Shown: positions 17,067 through 27,472, numbered from the stretch's first letter. The stretch is DNA of 64,000 bases from Lachnospiraceae bacterium (GCA_015057085.1 SVFB01000085.1:35124-99123); one strand, 5' to 3'. Program-made: numbers and translations. The notes: generated by a model from the letters alone, not told the origin.

Positions 17067-18245
17067 TTAATGGTTGTCCATAATTTTCAGTTTCAATTCA
17101 CGATCGACTTCTTTTCCGTCCTTATAGAACACACGCGGTACGCGCTTTGAAACCGCACAAGTTAATTCATATGGAATCGTTCCTGCGGCCGCTGCCATAT
17201 CATCCAGAGAATTATGTTCTCCGAAAACAGAAACCTCATCACCCACGCCCACATTTGGCGCATCTGTCAAATCAATCATGCACATATCCATACAAATGCG
17301 GCCTCTGATTTCGGCCGGGCCATCCGCTGTATAAAAAGCATAATGATTTGATAAAGAGCGAAACAAACCGTCCGCATAACCGATTGGAACCACGCCCATT
17401 CGTGTTTTCCGCTCACTGGTCCAGGTGGCTCCATAGCTTACGCAAGTGCCCGGCTCATAAATCTTAATGGTACTAATGGTTGTCTTTAATTCCATCACAG
17501 GCTTTAGCCCTAAGCGCTTCGCCTCCGGGCCGTATCCATAGAGCAATAATCCCGGGCGAACCATATCTAAATAGGTCTCCGGATAATTTGCAACTGCCCC
17601 TGTATTGGCACAATGCTTAATTCGAAAAGTAAAACCTTTCGCCTCCACCGCATGAATCACATCGCAAAACAATTGAAATTGCTTCTTGGTATATTCTTTT
17701 GCAAAATCAGTATATTCATCAGATAACGAAAAATGAGTAAAAACACCTTCCGTATCCAGATAAGGCAATGTCACTGCATGATAAACAGCTTCCACACCAT
17801 GGGAAAAATGATCTCCGTCACACAAAAATCCCAGTCGGGACATTCCGGTATCAAGCTTGATATGGACACGTAATTTCTTTCCGATTTTTTGAGCTTCTTC
17901 ATTGTATTCTAACGCTTTGCTCTCGCAGGTAACCGCCTGGGTAATATTGTATTTGATCAAAGTTTCCACTTGATCCTTTGGTGTATGTCCCAGCACCAAA
18001 ATCGGCATCGTAATTCCGGCATCTCTTAACTCGCGTCCCTCATCTGTACTGGATACCGCAAGATAATCCGCGCCTAAATTCTGTAACTCTTCCGCCACCT
18101 GTGTCGCACCATGCCCATAGGCATCCGCCTTTACAACGCCAAGGAATTTGCAATTTGCGCCGATGCGCTCTCTCAACGTGTTGTAATTATATTTTAAATG
18201 GTCTAAATTGATTTCTGCCCATGTTCTTCTTAATTCCGTATACAA
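17067..18245 (-). CDS. alr: Alanine racemase
   Basis: The enzyme interconverts L- and D-alanine for peptidoglycan synthesis. The PLP lysine is in VVKADAYGHGA (Lys39), and the catalytic Tyr in CVSYGATWTS; RPGLLLYGYGP and ICMDMCMIDLT are further signatures. The start is uncertain: AAGGAG (18255-18260) lies 9 bp before TTG 18245, giving 392 residues and the usual YxxLRRTWAEINLDHL beginning. An ATG directly abutting the ribosome site (18254) and a TTG at 18269 are less likely. It is followed closely by trpF and is probably co-transcribed. Confidence 0.9.
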   Translation of the reverse strand: MYTELRRTWAEINLDHLKYNYNTLRERIGANCKFLGVVKADAYGHGATQVAEELQNLGADYLAVSSTDEGRELRDAGITMPILVLGHTPKDQVETLIKYNITQAVTCESKALEYNEEAQKIGKKLRVHIKLDTGMSRLGFLCDGDHFSHGVEAVYHAVTLPYLDTEGVFTHFSLSDEYTDFAKEYTKKQFQLFCDVIHAVEAKGFTFRIKHCANTGAVANYPETYLDMVRPGLLLYGYGPEAKRLGLKPVMELKTTISTIKIYEPGTCVSYGATWTSERKTRMGVVPIGYADGLFRSLSNHYAFYTADGPAEIRGRICMDMCMIDLTDAPNVGVGDEVSVFGEHNSLDDMAAAAGTIPYELTCAVSKRVPRVFYKDGKEVDRELKLKIMDNH

Positions 18246-18340
18246 GATCTTCATCTCCTTAATTAACAATTGCTTTTCCTATTATAGCACTCTTTTCCGA
18301 AACTGTTACCACTAAATCCAAGATATAGAAACGCATGTGC

Positions 18341-18390
18341 AAAAAAACACCCGAAAACATACTTTATAGATACGTTTTCGAGTGCTTTTT
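18341..18390 (-). terminator. Terminator downstream of the esterase gene and repeat copy 2
   Basis: An imperfect 14-bp stem (18348-18361 with 18371-18384, two mismatches) flanked by A7 and T5 can act in both directions. Read on the minus strand it follows the esterase gene and the repeat, so the repeat is likely transcribed as part of the esterase 3' region. Confidence 0.75.
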
Positions 18391-18400
18391 GTAGAGGTTT

Positions 18401-18527
18401 CAAGTCTCGCTCGCGAGACTTGGCGCGAGATTTGCGTCAGCGTAGCTGACATATTTCATATGCAAATCTCTGCGCATCCTCGCGGAGCGTTTATCTCAGT
18501 CGGAGATTGTAATCCCGACTGAGATAA
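18401..18527 (-). repeat. Structured dispersed repeat, copy 2 (127 bp)
   Basis: The reverse complement matches copy 1 at all but two positions, both inside the end of hairpin a. It lies 24 bp after the stop of the esterase gene, oriented with hairpin a towards that gene, and before the terminator. The same hairpin a, linker, three-way junction and hairpin c can form. Confidence 0.92.
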
Positions 18528-18551
18528 ATTTGTATTGTTTTCAGATTCGGC

Positions 18552-20984
18552 TTACTTCACCTTAATCGTAACAGTTTTGCTTGCTGCGCTATAGTTTGAA
18601 GTTGCGGCAGCTTTTACAGTAATCTTATAGGTTCCCTTCGGTGCTCCCTTTTTCACTGTTACTTTTCCGCTTGAGGAAACAGTCACATATTTTGAACTAG
18701 ACTTATATGTCACCTTTCCGCTTGCACCTGAAACTTTTAATTTAAAACTCTGTGCCTTTGATTTTACAGTAGAATACTTGTAAGTCTTTGAAGTTGTATT
18801 TACAGTAATCTTCTGTGTCGCCTTTGTCACCTTAATGGTTACTGTTTTGGTGGCAGATGCATTGTAATTTCCGGTTGCAGAAGCCTTAACAGTTACTTTG
18901 TAGGTTCCAACAGGCGTTCCCTTCTTCAAAGTTACCTTACCGGAAGAATTCACAGTAATATACTTTGAATTTTCGGAATATACAACGCTTCCCTTTGCAC
19001 CGGTTGTTCCGATTGTGAAACTGCAGGCCTTTGCCTTTGTGGTGGCATAGTTATAGCTCTTTGAAGATACTTTCACTGAAATTGCCTGAGAAGCCTTTTT
19101 AATTTCGAAAGTCTTTCTGATTGTACCTGTATATTCTCCTGCTCCTGTGATGATAACAGATGCAGTTCCGGCATTTGTGTTGTTCTTGTAGGTTACAATA
19201 TAATCTGTGCCTTCTTTTAAGCACTTCGCGCCAATTTTCACAGAAACAGCAGGTGTATATGCACTACCGGTATAAGTCTTTGCAGTAAAATCGCCGGAAA
19301 TTTGTGCTTTTGCAATACGTGTTTCTTCGCTGGCAATTGTGATACTGCCATCCTCATTTCTTGAGAACTGGCTAAGGAAATCCCATGCAGCCCAGCAGTT
19401 TTCAGCATAAACTTCATGTGACTGATTGGAAACATCACACAATACTGTATAATCATTGCCATCTTCGCTGGTGTAATAGCTTAAGGTCAAAACACAATTT
19501 TTAAATGTTCTGTTTTGAATTGTCTCTGTGTAATCTGCTTCAATTCCCCAGATTCCGTCATTCGCATCATATTCGTAAGAATCGGTCACCTGATTCACTG
19601 ATAATACGGTTGCTACTCGTGCATCAATATTATTTGCCTCTCCAGACTGATGAGGAAGTTCAGGAAGCGGAGATGCATCTCCTGCCACAAAGAATACCGG
19701 TGTAATCAAATCCACATACTCTGATGAATTTGCAAAAGATCCATCCATCGGAGCCACTCCTGCAAAATACTGCGGATATTCTTCCATCAATGACCATGAT
19801 TTAACAGAGCCCATAGAGAAACCGGATGCATATACTCTTGTAGTATCAATACAAGGATATTCTGCCTCTAATTGCTCTAAGAAGTGAACCATCGTAGTTG
19901 CATCATAAGCCACATGATTATTGACAGCAACAACCATAAAACCATACTGTTTTGCAATCAATGGCCATTCAGAAGCCCAAGCCTGATATTCCGCAGTATT
20001 TCCACCACCATGGAAAGTCATCACAAGAGGAATGCTTCCTGCAGACTCTGATGCAGGCGAAATTTCACTTGGAATATACTCGATATATTCGATTTCCTGG
20101 TTATCAACCGTCTTATACTTAGTTGTTTCCGAGATTCCTAAGGCATCATAATCCGGAATTTCAAGGATAATACCATTTTGTCTTCTGAGCGTTCCTGTCA
20201 GATTATGATAGGTACTCTCTACGATTTCTGAATCAAAGCCATCCGTTGTCGCACTGGTTAATAATTGATAATGCTGATAGCTTGGATTTAATGCTGCAAC
20301 AGCAGTATCTGTACCTTCTACGCCATTTACAACAACCATCGGGATGTCATAATTTTCGTACTCTCCACTTGGAACTACGGTTGGATTAAATAACGAAATC
20401 GCAGTTGCAGTTCTGTCAAATGACATTGTAAATCCGTCACCGTAAGTAACAGATGTAGATACTTCTTTTGCCAAATTTTCAGCAACAAAATCAGCACCGC
20501 TTCCCTCAGCATACAAATAAATACGACCTGTCGTACCTGCATAAAGTCCATCAGCAGTTTTACCATTTGTGTACACATTTGTACTCGAATCAGAATATTG
20601 AGAAATAATTGCAGTATAAGCATTCACATCATCTGCTGCCCAATCATCTCCTTTTGAATTTACGAATACAAGCGGACATCCCTCTTCACATGCAATTTCC
20701 GCCAATCCCGAATCAATTGCAACACTTCGTGCAGTCACATCTGTATAATCCTCATCACCAAATACCATAATGATAGGACTGGTGCATGATCTTTTGCCCA
20801 ACAGTTCGCTATCAGGCACATACACATACATCTCTGTGTCGTTTACGGTTATGGCATCTACAGACAAAGTGTAACTATCACTTGCATAAACCTCTGTCGG
20901 TGCCATCCATCCTGTCATCGGCAATGCGCTTATTCCCATTAAAGCTGCCAATGCGGATGCAATCATAGAATTTTTTCTTTTCAT
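18552..20984 (-). CDS. Secreted esterase, PHB-depolymerase/feruloyl-esterase-like, with C-terminal wall-type repeats
   Basis: The 810-residue protein begins with a signal peptide (about 1-34). The middle region (about 265-510) is an alpha/beta hydrolase of the LpqC/CE1 type: oxyanion loop MTFHGGGNTAEY, nucleophile elbow GFSMGS (Ser), and a late His in SNQSHEVYAEN. It is followed by a module ending GAGEYTGTIRKTFEIKK and two roughly 90-residue tandem repeats (630-720 and 721-810) rich in Lys, Thr and Ser that probably bind the cell wall or extend the enzyme. The likely substrate is an ester on plant polysaccharide; this is inferred. AAAGGAGGG precedes the start. An AraC-GH39 regulator is divergent. 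Confidence 0.82.
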   Translation of the reverse strand: MKRKNSMIASALAALMGISALPMTGWMAPTEVYASDSYTLSVDAITVNDTEMYVYVPDSELLGKRSCTSPIIMVFGDEDYTDVTARSVAIDSGLAEIACEEGCPLVFVNSKGDDWAADDVNAYTAIISQYSDSSTNVYTNGKTADGLYAGTTGRIYLYAEGSGADFVAENLAKEVSTSVTYGDGFTMSFDRTATAISLFNPTVVPSGEYENYDIPMVVVNGVEGTDTAVAALNPSYQHYQLLTSATTDGFDSEIVESTYHNLTGTLRRQNGIILEIPDYDALGISETTKYKTVDNQEIEYIEYIPSEISPASESAGSIPLVMTFHGGGNTAEYQAWASEWPLIAKQYGFMVVAVNNHVAYDATTMVHFLEQLEAEYPCIDTTRVYASGFSMGSVKSWSLMEEYPQYFAGVAPMDGSFANSSEYVDLITPVFFVAGDASPLPELPHQSGEANNIDARVATVLSVNQVTDSYEYDANDGIWGIEADYTETIQNRTFKNCVLTLSYYTSEDGNDYTVLCDVSNQSHEVYAENCWAAWDFLSQFSRNEDGSITIASEETRIAKAQISGDFTAKTYTGSAYTPAVSVKIGAKCLKEGTDYIVTYKNNTNAGTASVIITGAGEYTGTIRKTFEIKKASQAISVKVSSKSYNYATTKAKACSFTIGTTGAKGSVVYSENSKYITVNSSGKVTLKKGTPVGTYKVTVKASATGNYNASATKTVTIKVTKATQKITVNTTSKTYKYSTVKSKAQSFKLKVSGASGKVTYKSSSKYVTVSSSGKVTVKKGAPKGTYKITVKAAATSNYSAASKTVTIKVK
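18555..19097 (-). repeat. Tandem ~90-residue protein repeat in the esterase C-terminus
   Basis: Residues 630-720 and 721-810 align from KASQAISVKV / KATQKITVNT through SSGKVTLKKGTPVGTYKVTV / SSGKVTVKKGAPKGTYKITV to TKTVTIKV. Conserved Gly, Tyr and Val positions suggest immunoglobulin-like beta domains. Confidence 0.88.
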
Positions 20985-21168
20985 GAAAACCCTCCTTTGT
21001 TAATCAATTACAAAGGGAATCATATCATTCTAAACAAATAAAATTAATGCATTATCTTAATTAGTTAATTATTTATTTTTTGTTGTTATATTAATTTTTC
21101 TCATATAAAATAGATACTGAGATTTATTTTTTACATCTGAAATCAAACATACAATTGTGGAGGCTTTT

Positions 21169-23604
21169 ATGATTCATACAGATTACGCACCATCTATCAC
21201 ATACCGGATTGTGACCACATCTTCTGACCACCTGTGTTGGAGCAATTCTCCTATGATTTTCCTACAGTTAAACGGCTTCGGAAACATCAATATAAACGGA
21301 CAACAATCACCTTTGCCGGCGGATTCTATCGCATTTATCAATCAATATGATTTGTATTCCTATGATGCATCTTCAGATAGCATCGTCCTTCAATTCGAGA
21401 TAAACGCGGATTGCATTTCCGGCCATTTAGACCTTCCAGAAGATGCAGACATCTCATATTTGCTCAGTCTATTGGCAGAATATGTCATTTCTAAAAATAC
21501 AAGAAGAAAATATGCCCTTTTGCACCAGCAGGCCATAGAAAAAGAAATCATTTATCACCTTGCAACCTTTTATTCGTTGCAGGAAGTACAGTTTTCATCA
21601 GCTGAGGAGGAATCCATTACACCGGGAAAGCTTTTGTCTTTTATCGATTCCCACCATACTGAGAATCTTTCATTAAACCAGATTGCATCGGCATTTTATG
21701 TTACACCACAATATTTTTCACTGAAATTCAAGGAGCTGATTGGCAAAAACTTCCATGCATATCTGCGTGAAGTGCGACTCAGCCATGCATGCAATCTGTT
21801 AAGCAATACCACCGATTCCATCGAACGAATTGCAGAGACCTGCGGTTTTCCTTCCGCGCGAGCCCTTGGGCAAACAATGAAAGAGCATCTTAATGTATTG
21901 CCAAAGGAATACCGACTCGCGCATCAGGTTTCCGGCGTTTTCGAAGAGATGCAAACAGATTTATCGCATTTAAATCACTACCTAAAGCGCAAAAATTCTA
22001 ACCTTTTTATGCCTCCTCTTCCGAGCCGCTTCGAAATTGAGCGTATTAGCATTCCGAATGTTTCTGTAAAAGAAAGCGGGCTTGAGCTCAAACACGCTTC
22101 AAATCTAATCATTAGTGTGGAAAACGCTTCGGATTTGCTTTTATCTTCGATTCGCGAGCGTCTGGCGGAAGCTTGTCAATACAACGGATTTAAGTATGTG
22201 CGATTTCACGGAATCCTAAACGACAGAACCTTATACTGCAACAAGACCAAAACCAATGGTAAAACCACCCTCACGCTAAATTTGTACAGCGTCTTCTCAA
22301 TTCTCGACTTTGTGCTCTCTCTCGGTGCAAAACCAATGTTGGAATTATCTTATCTGCCAAGCTGTCTTGTGCCAAATGATTATGTACCGGATAACTATTT
22401 ACCTTACAATATCTGTTTCCCTGAAGACGATTCCGATTGGGCGCAGCTGATTGGCAACTTTATGAATCAGTTAGTGATGCAATATGGTCTCACTGAGCTT
22501 AGGACCTGGCTGTTTTATCCATGGAATCAACCGGATAACTTTATGCCTGCTTTCAAGCAAATCAAGCAGGAGAAATTTGAATCAATTTACAAGATTACCT
22601 ATGACATTATCAAAGCAACGGATCCGGGCCTTTGCGTAGGCACTCCAACCATGATGGATTATCAGCTCGAAAGCGGTGTCTGGTTTGATCACTTTATGGA
22701 TTTTTGCCATGAGAACGACTGCATCCCGGATTTCATGCAATATGCGTTTTATTCCATGGTTCCGGCAAACAGCGGCGAACCGGGCATTCCATTTAAAAGC
22801 ACAAAGGTGGATGCTGATGCATTGAAAAACAGCTTATATCATGTGATTAAACAAAACAAAGCCAAATGGCATATCAAAGATATCTATCTTCCGGAATGGC
22901 ATTTCAGCCTCGGTTATGACGAATTGCATGATACCATGTTCAGCGCCTGCTATGTCATCCGAAATATGATAGAAAACATAGAACGCATTTCCGGATTTGG
23001 TTATAACATGTTAAGCGATGATTCCGACACCTTTGCAAACAACTATAATCATTTTCAAAACGCGATGGGAATGTATACCTATTCCGGAATTAAAAAGCCT
23101 GTTTTTTATTCCTATTTGTTTTTATCGAACCTGGGAAAACAAATGATTGCACAAGGTCCCGGATATTTGATAACCAAAACAGACAGCACAATCAATATTT
23201 TGCTGTGCCATTACATCCATTTTTCGGATGCATATTCGCGAGGCGAAGTATTTGACCGCACTCCCGGAAGCACCTATAACATGTTTGATACCAATACTCT
23301 GCTTCGCTTCGAGATTCCGCTTACGGATTTATCCGATCGACTTTATCGGCTGACTCGAATCTCTGTCAATCGGGAGCATGGCAGCTCTTATGACGCATGG
23401 CTTCGCGGAATGCGTGAAGACTCCGGTCCCATGGAGATCGATGTTCAAATGCAGGCAAATCTGTCCACCAAAGATGAGCTGAAATATTTAGAAGATAGCG
23501 CACAACCCCTCATTGAAAAATCCGGTATCCGTCCGAAAAACGGTTGTTTCACACTTGTTGAGGAATTGATGCCCTTAGAAATTCGTTCTATTACAATTCA
23601 ATAA
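21169..23604 (+). CDS. AraC-type regulator fused to a GH39-like domain
   Basis: The 811-residue protein has a short cupin-like N-terminus, an AraC double helix-turn-helix (about 150-250: LSLNQIASAFYVTPQYFSL, ERIAETCGFPSARALGQ) and a long C-terminal glycoside-hydrolase-39-like barrel with beta sandwich (about 290-800). In active GH39 xylosidases the acid/base lies in WNEP; here it reads WNQP (Gln454), while the nucleophile region LPEWHFS keeps Glu576. The spacing of 122 residues fits the family. The domain is thus probably a sugar sensor rather than an enzyme. Start ATG 21169 follows GTGGAGG. It likely controls the divergent esterase and perhaps the galactanase. Confidence 0.87.
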   Translation: MIHTDYAPSITYRIVTTSSDHLCWSNSPMIFLQLNGFGNININGQQSPLPADSIAFINQYDLYSYDASSDSIVLQFEINADCISGHLDLPEDADISYLLSLLAEYVISKNTRRKYALLHQQAIEKEIIYHLATFYSLQEVQFSSAEEESITPGKLLSFIDSHHTENLSLNQIASAFYVTPQYFSLKFKELIGKNFHAYLREVRLSHACNLLSNTTDSIERIAETCGFPSARALGQTMKEHLNVLPKEYRLAHQVSGVFEEMQTDLSHLNHYLKRKNSNLFMPPLPSRFEIERISIPNVSVKESGLELKHASNLIISVENASDLLLSSIRERLAEACQYNGFKYVRFHGILNDRTLYCNKTKTNGKTTLTLNLYSVFSILDFVLSLGAKPMLELSYLPSCLVPNDYVPDNYLPYNICFPEDDSDWAQLIGNFMNQLVMQYGLTELRTWLFYPWNQPDNFMPAFKQIKQEKFESIYKITYDIIKATDPGLCVGTPTMMDYQLESGVWFDHFMDFCHENDCIPDFMQYAFYSMVPANSGEPGIPFKSTKVDADALKNSLYHVIKQNKAKWHIKDIYLPEWHFSLGYDELHDTMFSACYVIRNMIENIERISGFGYNMLSDDSDTFANNYNHFQNAMGMYTYSGIKKPVFYSYLFLSNLGKQMIAQGPGYLITKTDSTINILLCHYIHFSDAYSRGEVFDRTPGSTYNMFDTNTLLRFEIPLTDLSDRLYRLTRISVNREHGSSYDAWLRGMREDSGPMEIDVQMQANLSTKDELKYLEDSAQPLIEKSGIRPKNGCFTLVEELMPLEIRSITIQ

Positions 23605-23615
23605 TATATAACAAA

Positions 23616-23643
23616 GAGGACATATCATAATTGATATGTCCTC
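23616..23643. terminator. Hairpin between convergent AraC-GH39 and galactanase genes
   Basis: A perfect 12-bp stem GAGGACATATCA/TGATATGTCCTC with a TAAT loop sits between the two stops. The flanking T-tracts are short in both directions, so it may act as a weak bidirectional terminator. Confidence 0.65.
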
Positions 23644-23650
23644 AAACATT

Positions 23651-26600
23651 TTAAATCTTGTATCCATGCCATGCGGAATAATATTTCTTTCCATTCACAA
23701 CCTTATAGGTTCGAATTCTGACATAATATTTCTTTCCGGCCTTTAATCCGGTCACAGTTTTAGAAGTGGTTTTGGATCCTTTTACGGTCAATGTTTTCAC
23801 ATTGCTTGCATAAGTCTTACTGGTTGAATACTGAATCTGATATCCGGTCACTTCCGCAGTCTGCTTTTTCCAGGTAATTTTGTATCCACCGCGGATTGCT
23901 TTCACCTTACTGATATTAGTCGCCTTCGGCAAAATCTTAAAGGTTTTCTTAACTGTACCTGAATATTTTCCGCTAAATTTAACAGTAACTGTTGCAGTTC
24001 CAACTTTTTTATTATTTGTATATGTTACCTTGTAGTTCTTGCTGCTAATGGTTTTACCGTTTGCATCCTTAACAGTAACTGAAGGAGTCTGACTCTTTCC
24101 GTTATAGGTCACACTGGTCTTAGAAAGTGCAACGGATTTAATCTTCTTAATAACAACGGTCTTTGTATTCTTATCACCATTATAAGTCGCTGTATATACG
24201 ATTTTACCATTGCTCTTTGTTGTTGCAGCTGTAACCTTTTTCGTTACTTTTGCCTGATAAGTTACAGTATGAGATGCATCATGTGTACAGGTATAAGTCA
24301 CGGTACATGTGCTATAATCACTGCTCCATTTAAATACCGGATTTGCATAGTCATGGCCGCTTGCTTTAACTACAATTGTCTCGCGACTAAGTTCTTCGCC
24401 ACATTCCTCACAATAAACAACGCTATCATAGGAGCCATTTTCGGTGCAACTCGGAGCAACTTCATTTTCTTTCACTGCTTCTGCAGCTGTATGTGTATGC
24501 ACTGCATAATCTCCGGTTCGATACAAGGTCACATCATCAAATGAACCCCAAACACCGGCTGTAGTATTTGCCAAAGATAATGTCACAGTAAGAACTGTCT
24601 GATCTTCTGTAACCAAAATATCATTCACTGTTGGATTTGACCATACCTTCCAACCAGACAAAACTGCATCACTATTGGAATAAATCTCATCTCCAACGGT
24701 TGCAGAAACAGTGATGACATCCACATCCTCTGTGCTTCCGCCACCCTGAACAAAAGCTGATAAACTATAGATTCCCGCATCTACAGTCACCTGGTAGGTT
24801 GCAGTCATTGTAACGCCTGCACTTGCAGTATAGAAATGCATGCATCCGCTTCCCGTACGCGAATTAGATGAAGCATCTGAAGTATTAAAATCTGTTACTG
24901 ACCAACCATCCAATCCGGACTCAAAGCTTCCGTTTTCGATCAGATTATTTGGTGTAATTGTTAAATTCAATACCACATCATAATTTTCATTCAATGCAGT
25001 GACACTACCATTTATCTGATAGGTTCCGACTCCGCTTGCAATTGCTGCCTCAAGCGCGCCTTCTTCCCATGTCACAGCAACGCTTTCTGTGGTTCCTGTG
25101 CTATAGGTAACAGTTGCTGTCTCAGGAAGTGCCAACTCCGATGCATCTCCGATTTCGATTGTGATATCATCCACCTTAACAGAAGATACATTCACCGGTG
25201 TTGTTGCTCCGGTTCTGATTAAATTATAGATTGAGGCGGTTACAATCGGATGTCCGGTAAAATCAAACCAAGCCTGATTATCCACTGCCGAACCGCCATA
25301 CCACTTACCGGCATCATCTGCATCATATTCTGCAGCTGATGATGATGCCCATCCGGATCCGTTGGTCTCCCATGCAATTTTGTTTGATGCTAAGATTTCA
25401 TCATCCAAATTTCCGTTCTCATCATATGCATATTGAACAGGAATCCATGCAGCTTCCCAATAGAATACGCCGATTCCATTTGTGGTATTTGCAATGGTAT
25501 TTACAACAGAACGAATCTCGTTTGCCTGTCCCTGCTCTGTGAAATCATAGCTCTGACCGGTATCATTGCTTCCCTCACGAACGGTATTATCATGGCCATC
25601 TCCATCTTCGAGGGTATATGCCCAAGAGGTTTCAGCCACCATCACCTTCTTGTCATAGGTGGTTGCAATATTTGATAATACAGATTGTAAATTGCTTAAA
25701 GTTCCATGCCAGTATGGATAATAGGATGATGCAAATACATCATAATCCACACTATATTTATCTAACTGAGCTGCAAAATTTGCATAATTTCCGCTTCTCT
25801 CCGGATTGGTGAAATGAATTGCAATCAAGATATCCTCATCAATTGCACGAACCGCATTTGCACCGGCGCTAAATAAGGTGCAACGGTTTTCCCAATTGGA
25901 TTCACCGCAGAAAGAATTGGTGGTCTCATTTCCAATTTGAACCATTCCTACGTCAACACCGGCATCCAAAAGAGCATTTAAGGACTCTGTTGTATAATTT
26001 GTGATTGCGGTTGTCTTTTCTTCTAAATTCATATCAGCCCAGGCTTTTGGAACTTGCTGTTTTCCCGGATCTGCCCAGAAATCAGAATAATGAAAATCGA
26101 TCAGCACACGCATGCCTGCGTTGGTCGCCCATTTTCCCATCTTTATTGCAGCAGCTAAATCATTATTTCCGCCGCCGTATCCAACGCCTGTTTCAGAATT
26201 ATATGGATCATTCCAAACACGAAGTCTGATCCAATTGGTTCCGTTGGCAGCAAGAAAATTAAAGAAGCCCTGAGGATCAAGTTCATTTCCCTCGTAATCA
26301 TAGAACTTCGCACCGCTGTTATACAATGAAAGATAAGATGACACATCCGCACCGGTAATGAAATTATCTGTCAAATTCACTTTCTCTACATAGACAGAGG
26401 ATTCCACTGCAGTATCCTCTTGCTCCGGTGAATCAGCTGTATATGCATATAAAACGATATCATCAATATCGCCCCAGTATTCTGCACTCAAATCCCCGGT
26501 AATAGAAATGCTTACAACAGACTCAGAATCCAAGGTGAATTCTTCTGTTTCCACTGTATTCCAAATATTATAACCTGTTGTCTGACCAGCCCCGATTGAG

Positions 26601-27472
26601 TTTGTTCCGGCTGTAAGCGTTAGGTTTGTATCGCCTTCTGCCCCCTCAAATTTTGCAGATACTTTATAAGTTCCTGCAGGAAGAGTAATCTCCTGAGACA
26701 TTCCAAAATGTGCACTTTCAGAATTTCCGTTATAGAGATTCAGGAAGTTGGTGGCATTTTCTGTCATCCAGCTATCGGTCTTAACTGCATATGTCACACC
26801 GTCTGCAACATCCATGCTCCAGCCTGTCGTATCAGCGCTTTCAAAATCCCCATTTGTAAGAACATCAGACGCTTTCCAGCTGTAGGTTACAGAGCTGCTT
26901 TCTGTATCAGCAGATGCGATTTCGATATGATCAATATAGCCATATCCATCGGCTGATACATCAACAGAAAAACCAATTGGCACATCGGTTTGATCTTCTG
27001 AAACCGTAAAGGTATTTGTTATTTTGTTCCATGTGTTATAGCCTCCAAGGGATGTGGCTTCTGATTCATCAGTGCCTAAAGTCAATGATACATCAGCCGA
27101 TTCTCCCATCACATAGGAGGTCACTGTATAGCTTCCCTGTGGAAGTGCTGCAATAATCTGCGTTAATGTAAAATTCCCTTCATCCTGCATCCAAAAGTGA
27201 AAGGCCGTGGTTCCCTCTTCCTCCCCGGTGGTCAACCACTCATCATCCGCATATGTGAATATGTCAAAACTTGTGTTGTCCCGAGTGCTTGGAGTCAGTG
27301 TCCAAACCCCATCATTCCAAAAATCCCCTGTAAAATCAGCATCTGACAGGGTAACAGATGTTGCTTCATCTGCAAACACATTTTCCGCAAATCCCGTAGT
27401 TGCAAATTGTGCGACTACAAGAGCAGCTGCAAGAGTCGTGCTACAGATTCTTGAAAGCTTTTTCCTTCTCAT
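23651..27472 (-). CDS. Secreted arabinogalactan endo-beta-1,4-galactanase (GH53), multi-domain
   Basis: The 1273-residue protein has a signal peptide (1-36), two beta-sandwich carbohydrate-binding-like modules (about 37-190 and 195-330), a GH53 catalytic domain (about 355-740; FITGADVSSYLSL, WIRLRVWNDPY, VDVGMVQIGNETTNS with the acid/base Glu, and VMVAETSWAYT with the nucleophile), a bacterial Ig-like module, a third binding module, a CTENG/CEECGEE cysteine-paired segment and a tail ending in a fibronectin-type domain. It cuts beta-1,4-galactan side chains of pectin outside the cell. Start ATG 27472 follows AAGAGGA; a longer frame upstream would remove the signal peptide from the N-terminus. 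A LacI-type operator lies in the promoter. Confidence 0.92.
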   Translation of the reverse strand: MRRKKLSRICSTTLAAALVVAQFATTGFAENVFADEATSVTLSDADFTGDFWNDGVWTLTPSTRDNTSFDIFTYADDEWLTTGEEEGTTAFHFWMQDEGNFTLTQIIAALPQGSYTVTSYVMGESADVSLTLGTDESEATSLGGYNTWNKITNTFTVSEDQTDVPIGFSVDVSADGYGYIDHIEIASADTESSSVTYSWKASDVLTNGDFESADTTGWSMDVADGVTYAVKTDSWMTENATNFLNLYNGNSESAHFGMSQEITLPAGTYKVSAKFEGAEGDTNLTLTAGTNSIGAGQTTGYNIWNTVETEEFTLDSESVVSISITGDLSAEYWGDIDDIVLYAYTADSPEQEDTAVESSVYVEKVNLTDNFITGADVSSYLSLYNSGAKFYDYEGNELDPQGFFNFLAANGTNWIRLRVWNDPYNSETGVGYGGGNNDLAAAIKMGKWATNAGMRVLIDFHYSDFWADPGKQQVPKAWADMNLEEKTTAITNYTTESLNALLDAGVDVGMVQIGNETTNSFCGESNWENRCTLFSAGANAVRAIDEDILIAIHFTNPERSGNYANFAAQLDKYSVDYDVFASSYYPYWHGTLSNLQSVLSNIATTYDKKVMVAETSWAYTLEDGDGHDNTVREGSNDTGQSYDFTEQGQANEIRSVVNTIANTTNGIGVFYWEAAWIPVQYAYDENGNLDDEILASNKIAWETNGSGWASSSAAEYDADDAGKWYGGSAVDNQAWFDFTGHPIVTASIYNLIRTGATTPVNVSSVKVDDITIEIGDASELALPETATVTYSTGTTESVAVTWEEGALEAAIASGVGTYQINGSVTALNENYDVVLNLTITPNNLIENGSFESGLDGWSVTDFNTSDASSNSRTGSGCMHFYTASAGVTMTATYQVTVDAGIYSLSAFVQGGGSTEDVDVITVSATVGDEIYSNSDAVLSGWKVWSNPTVNDILVTEDQTVLTVTLSLANTTAGVWGSFDDVTLYRTGDYAVHTHTAAEAVKENEVAPSCTENGSYDSVVYCEECGEELSRETIVVKASGHDYANPVFKWSSDYSTCTVTYTCTHDASHTVTYQAKVTKKVTAATTKSNGKIVYTATYNGDKNTKTVVIKKIKSVALSKTSVTYNGKSQTPSVTVKDANGKTISSKNYKVTYTNNKKVGTATVTVKFSGKYSGTVKKTFKILPKATNISKVKAIRGGYKITWKKQTAEVTGYQIQYSTSKTYASNVKTLTVKGSKTTSKTVTGLKAGKKYYVRIRTYKVVNGKKYYSAWHGYKI

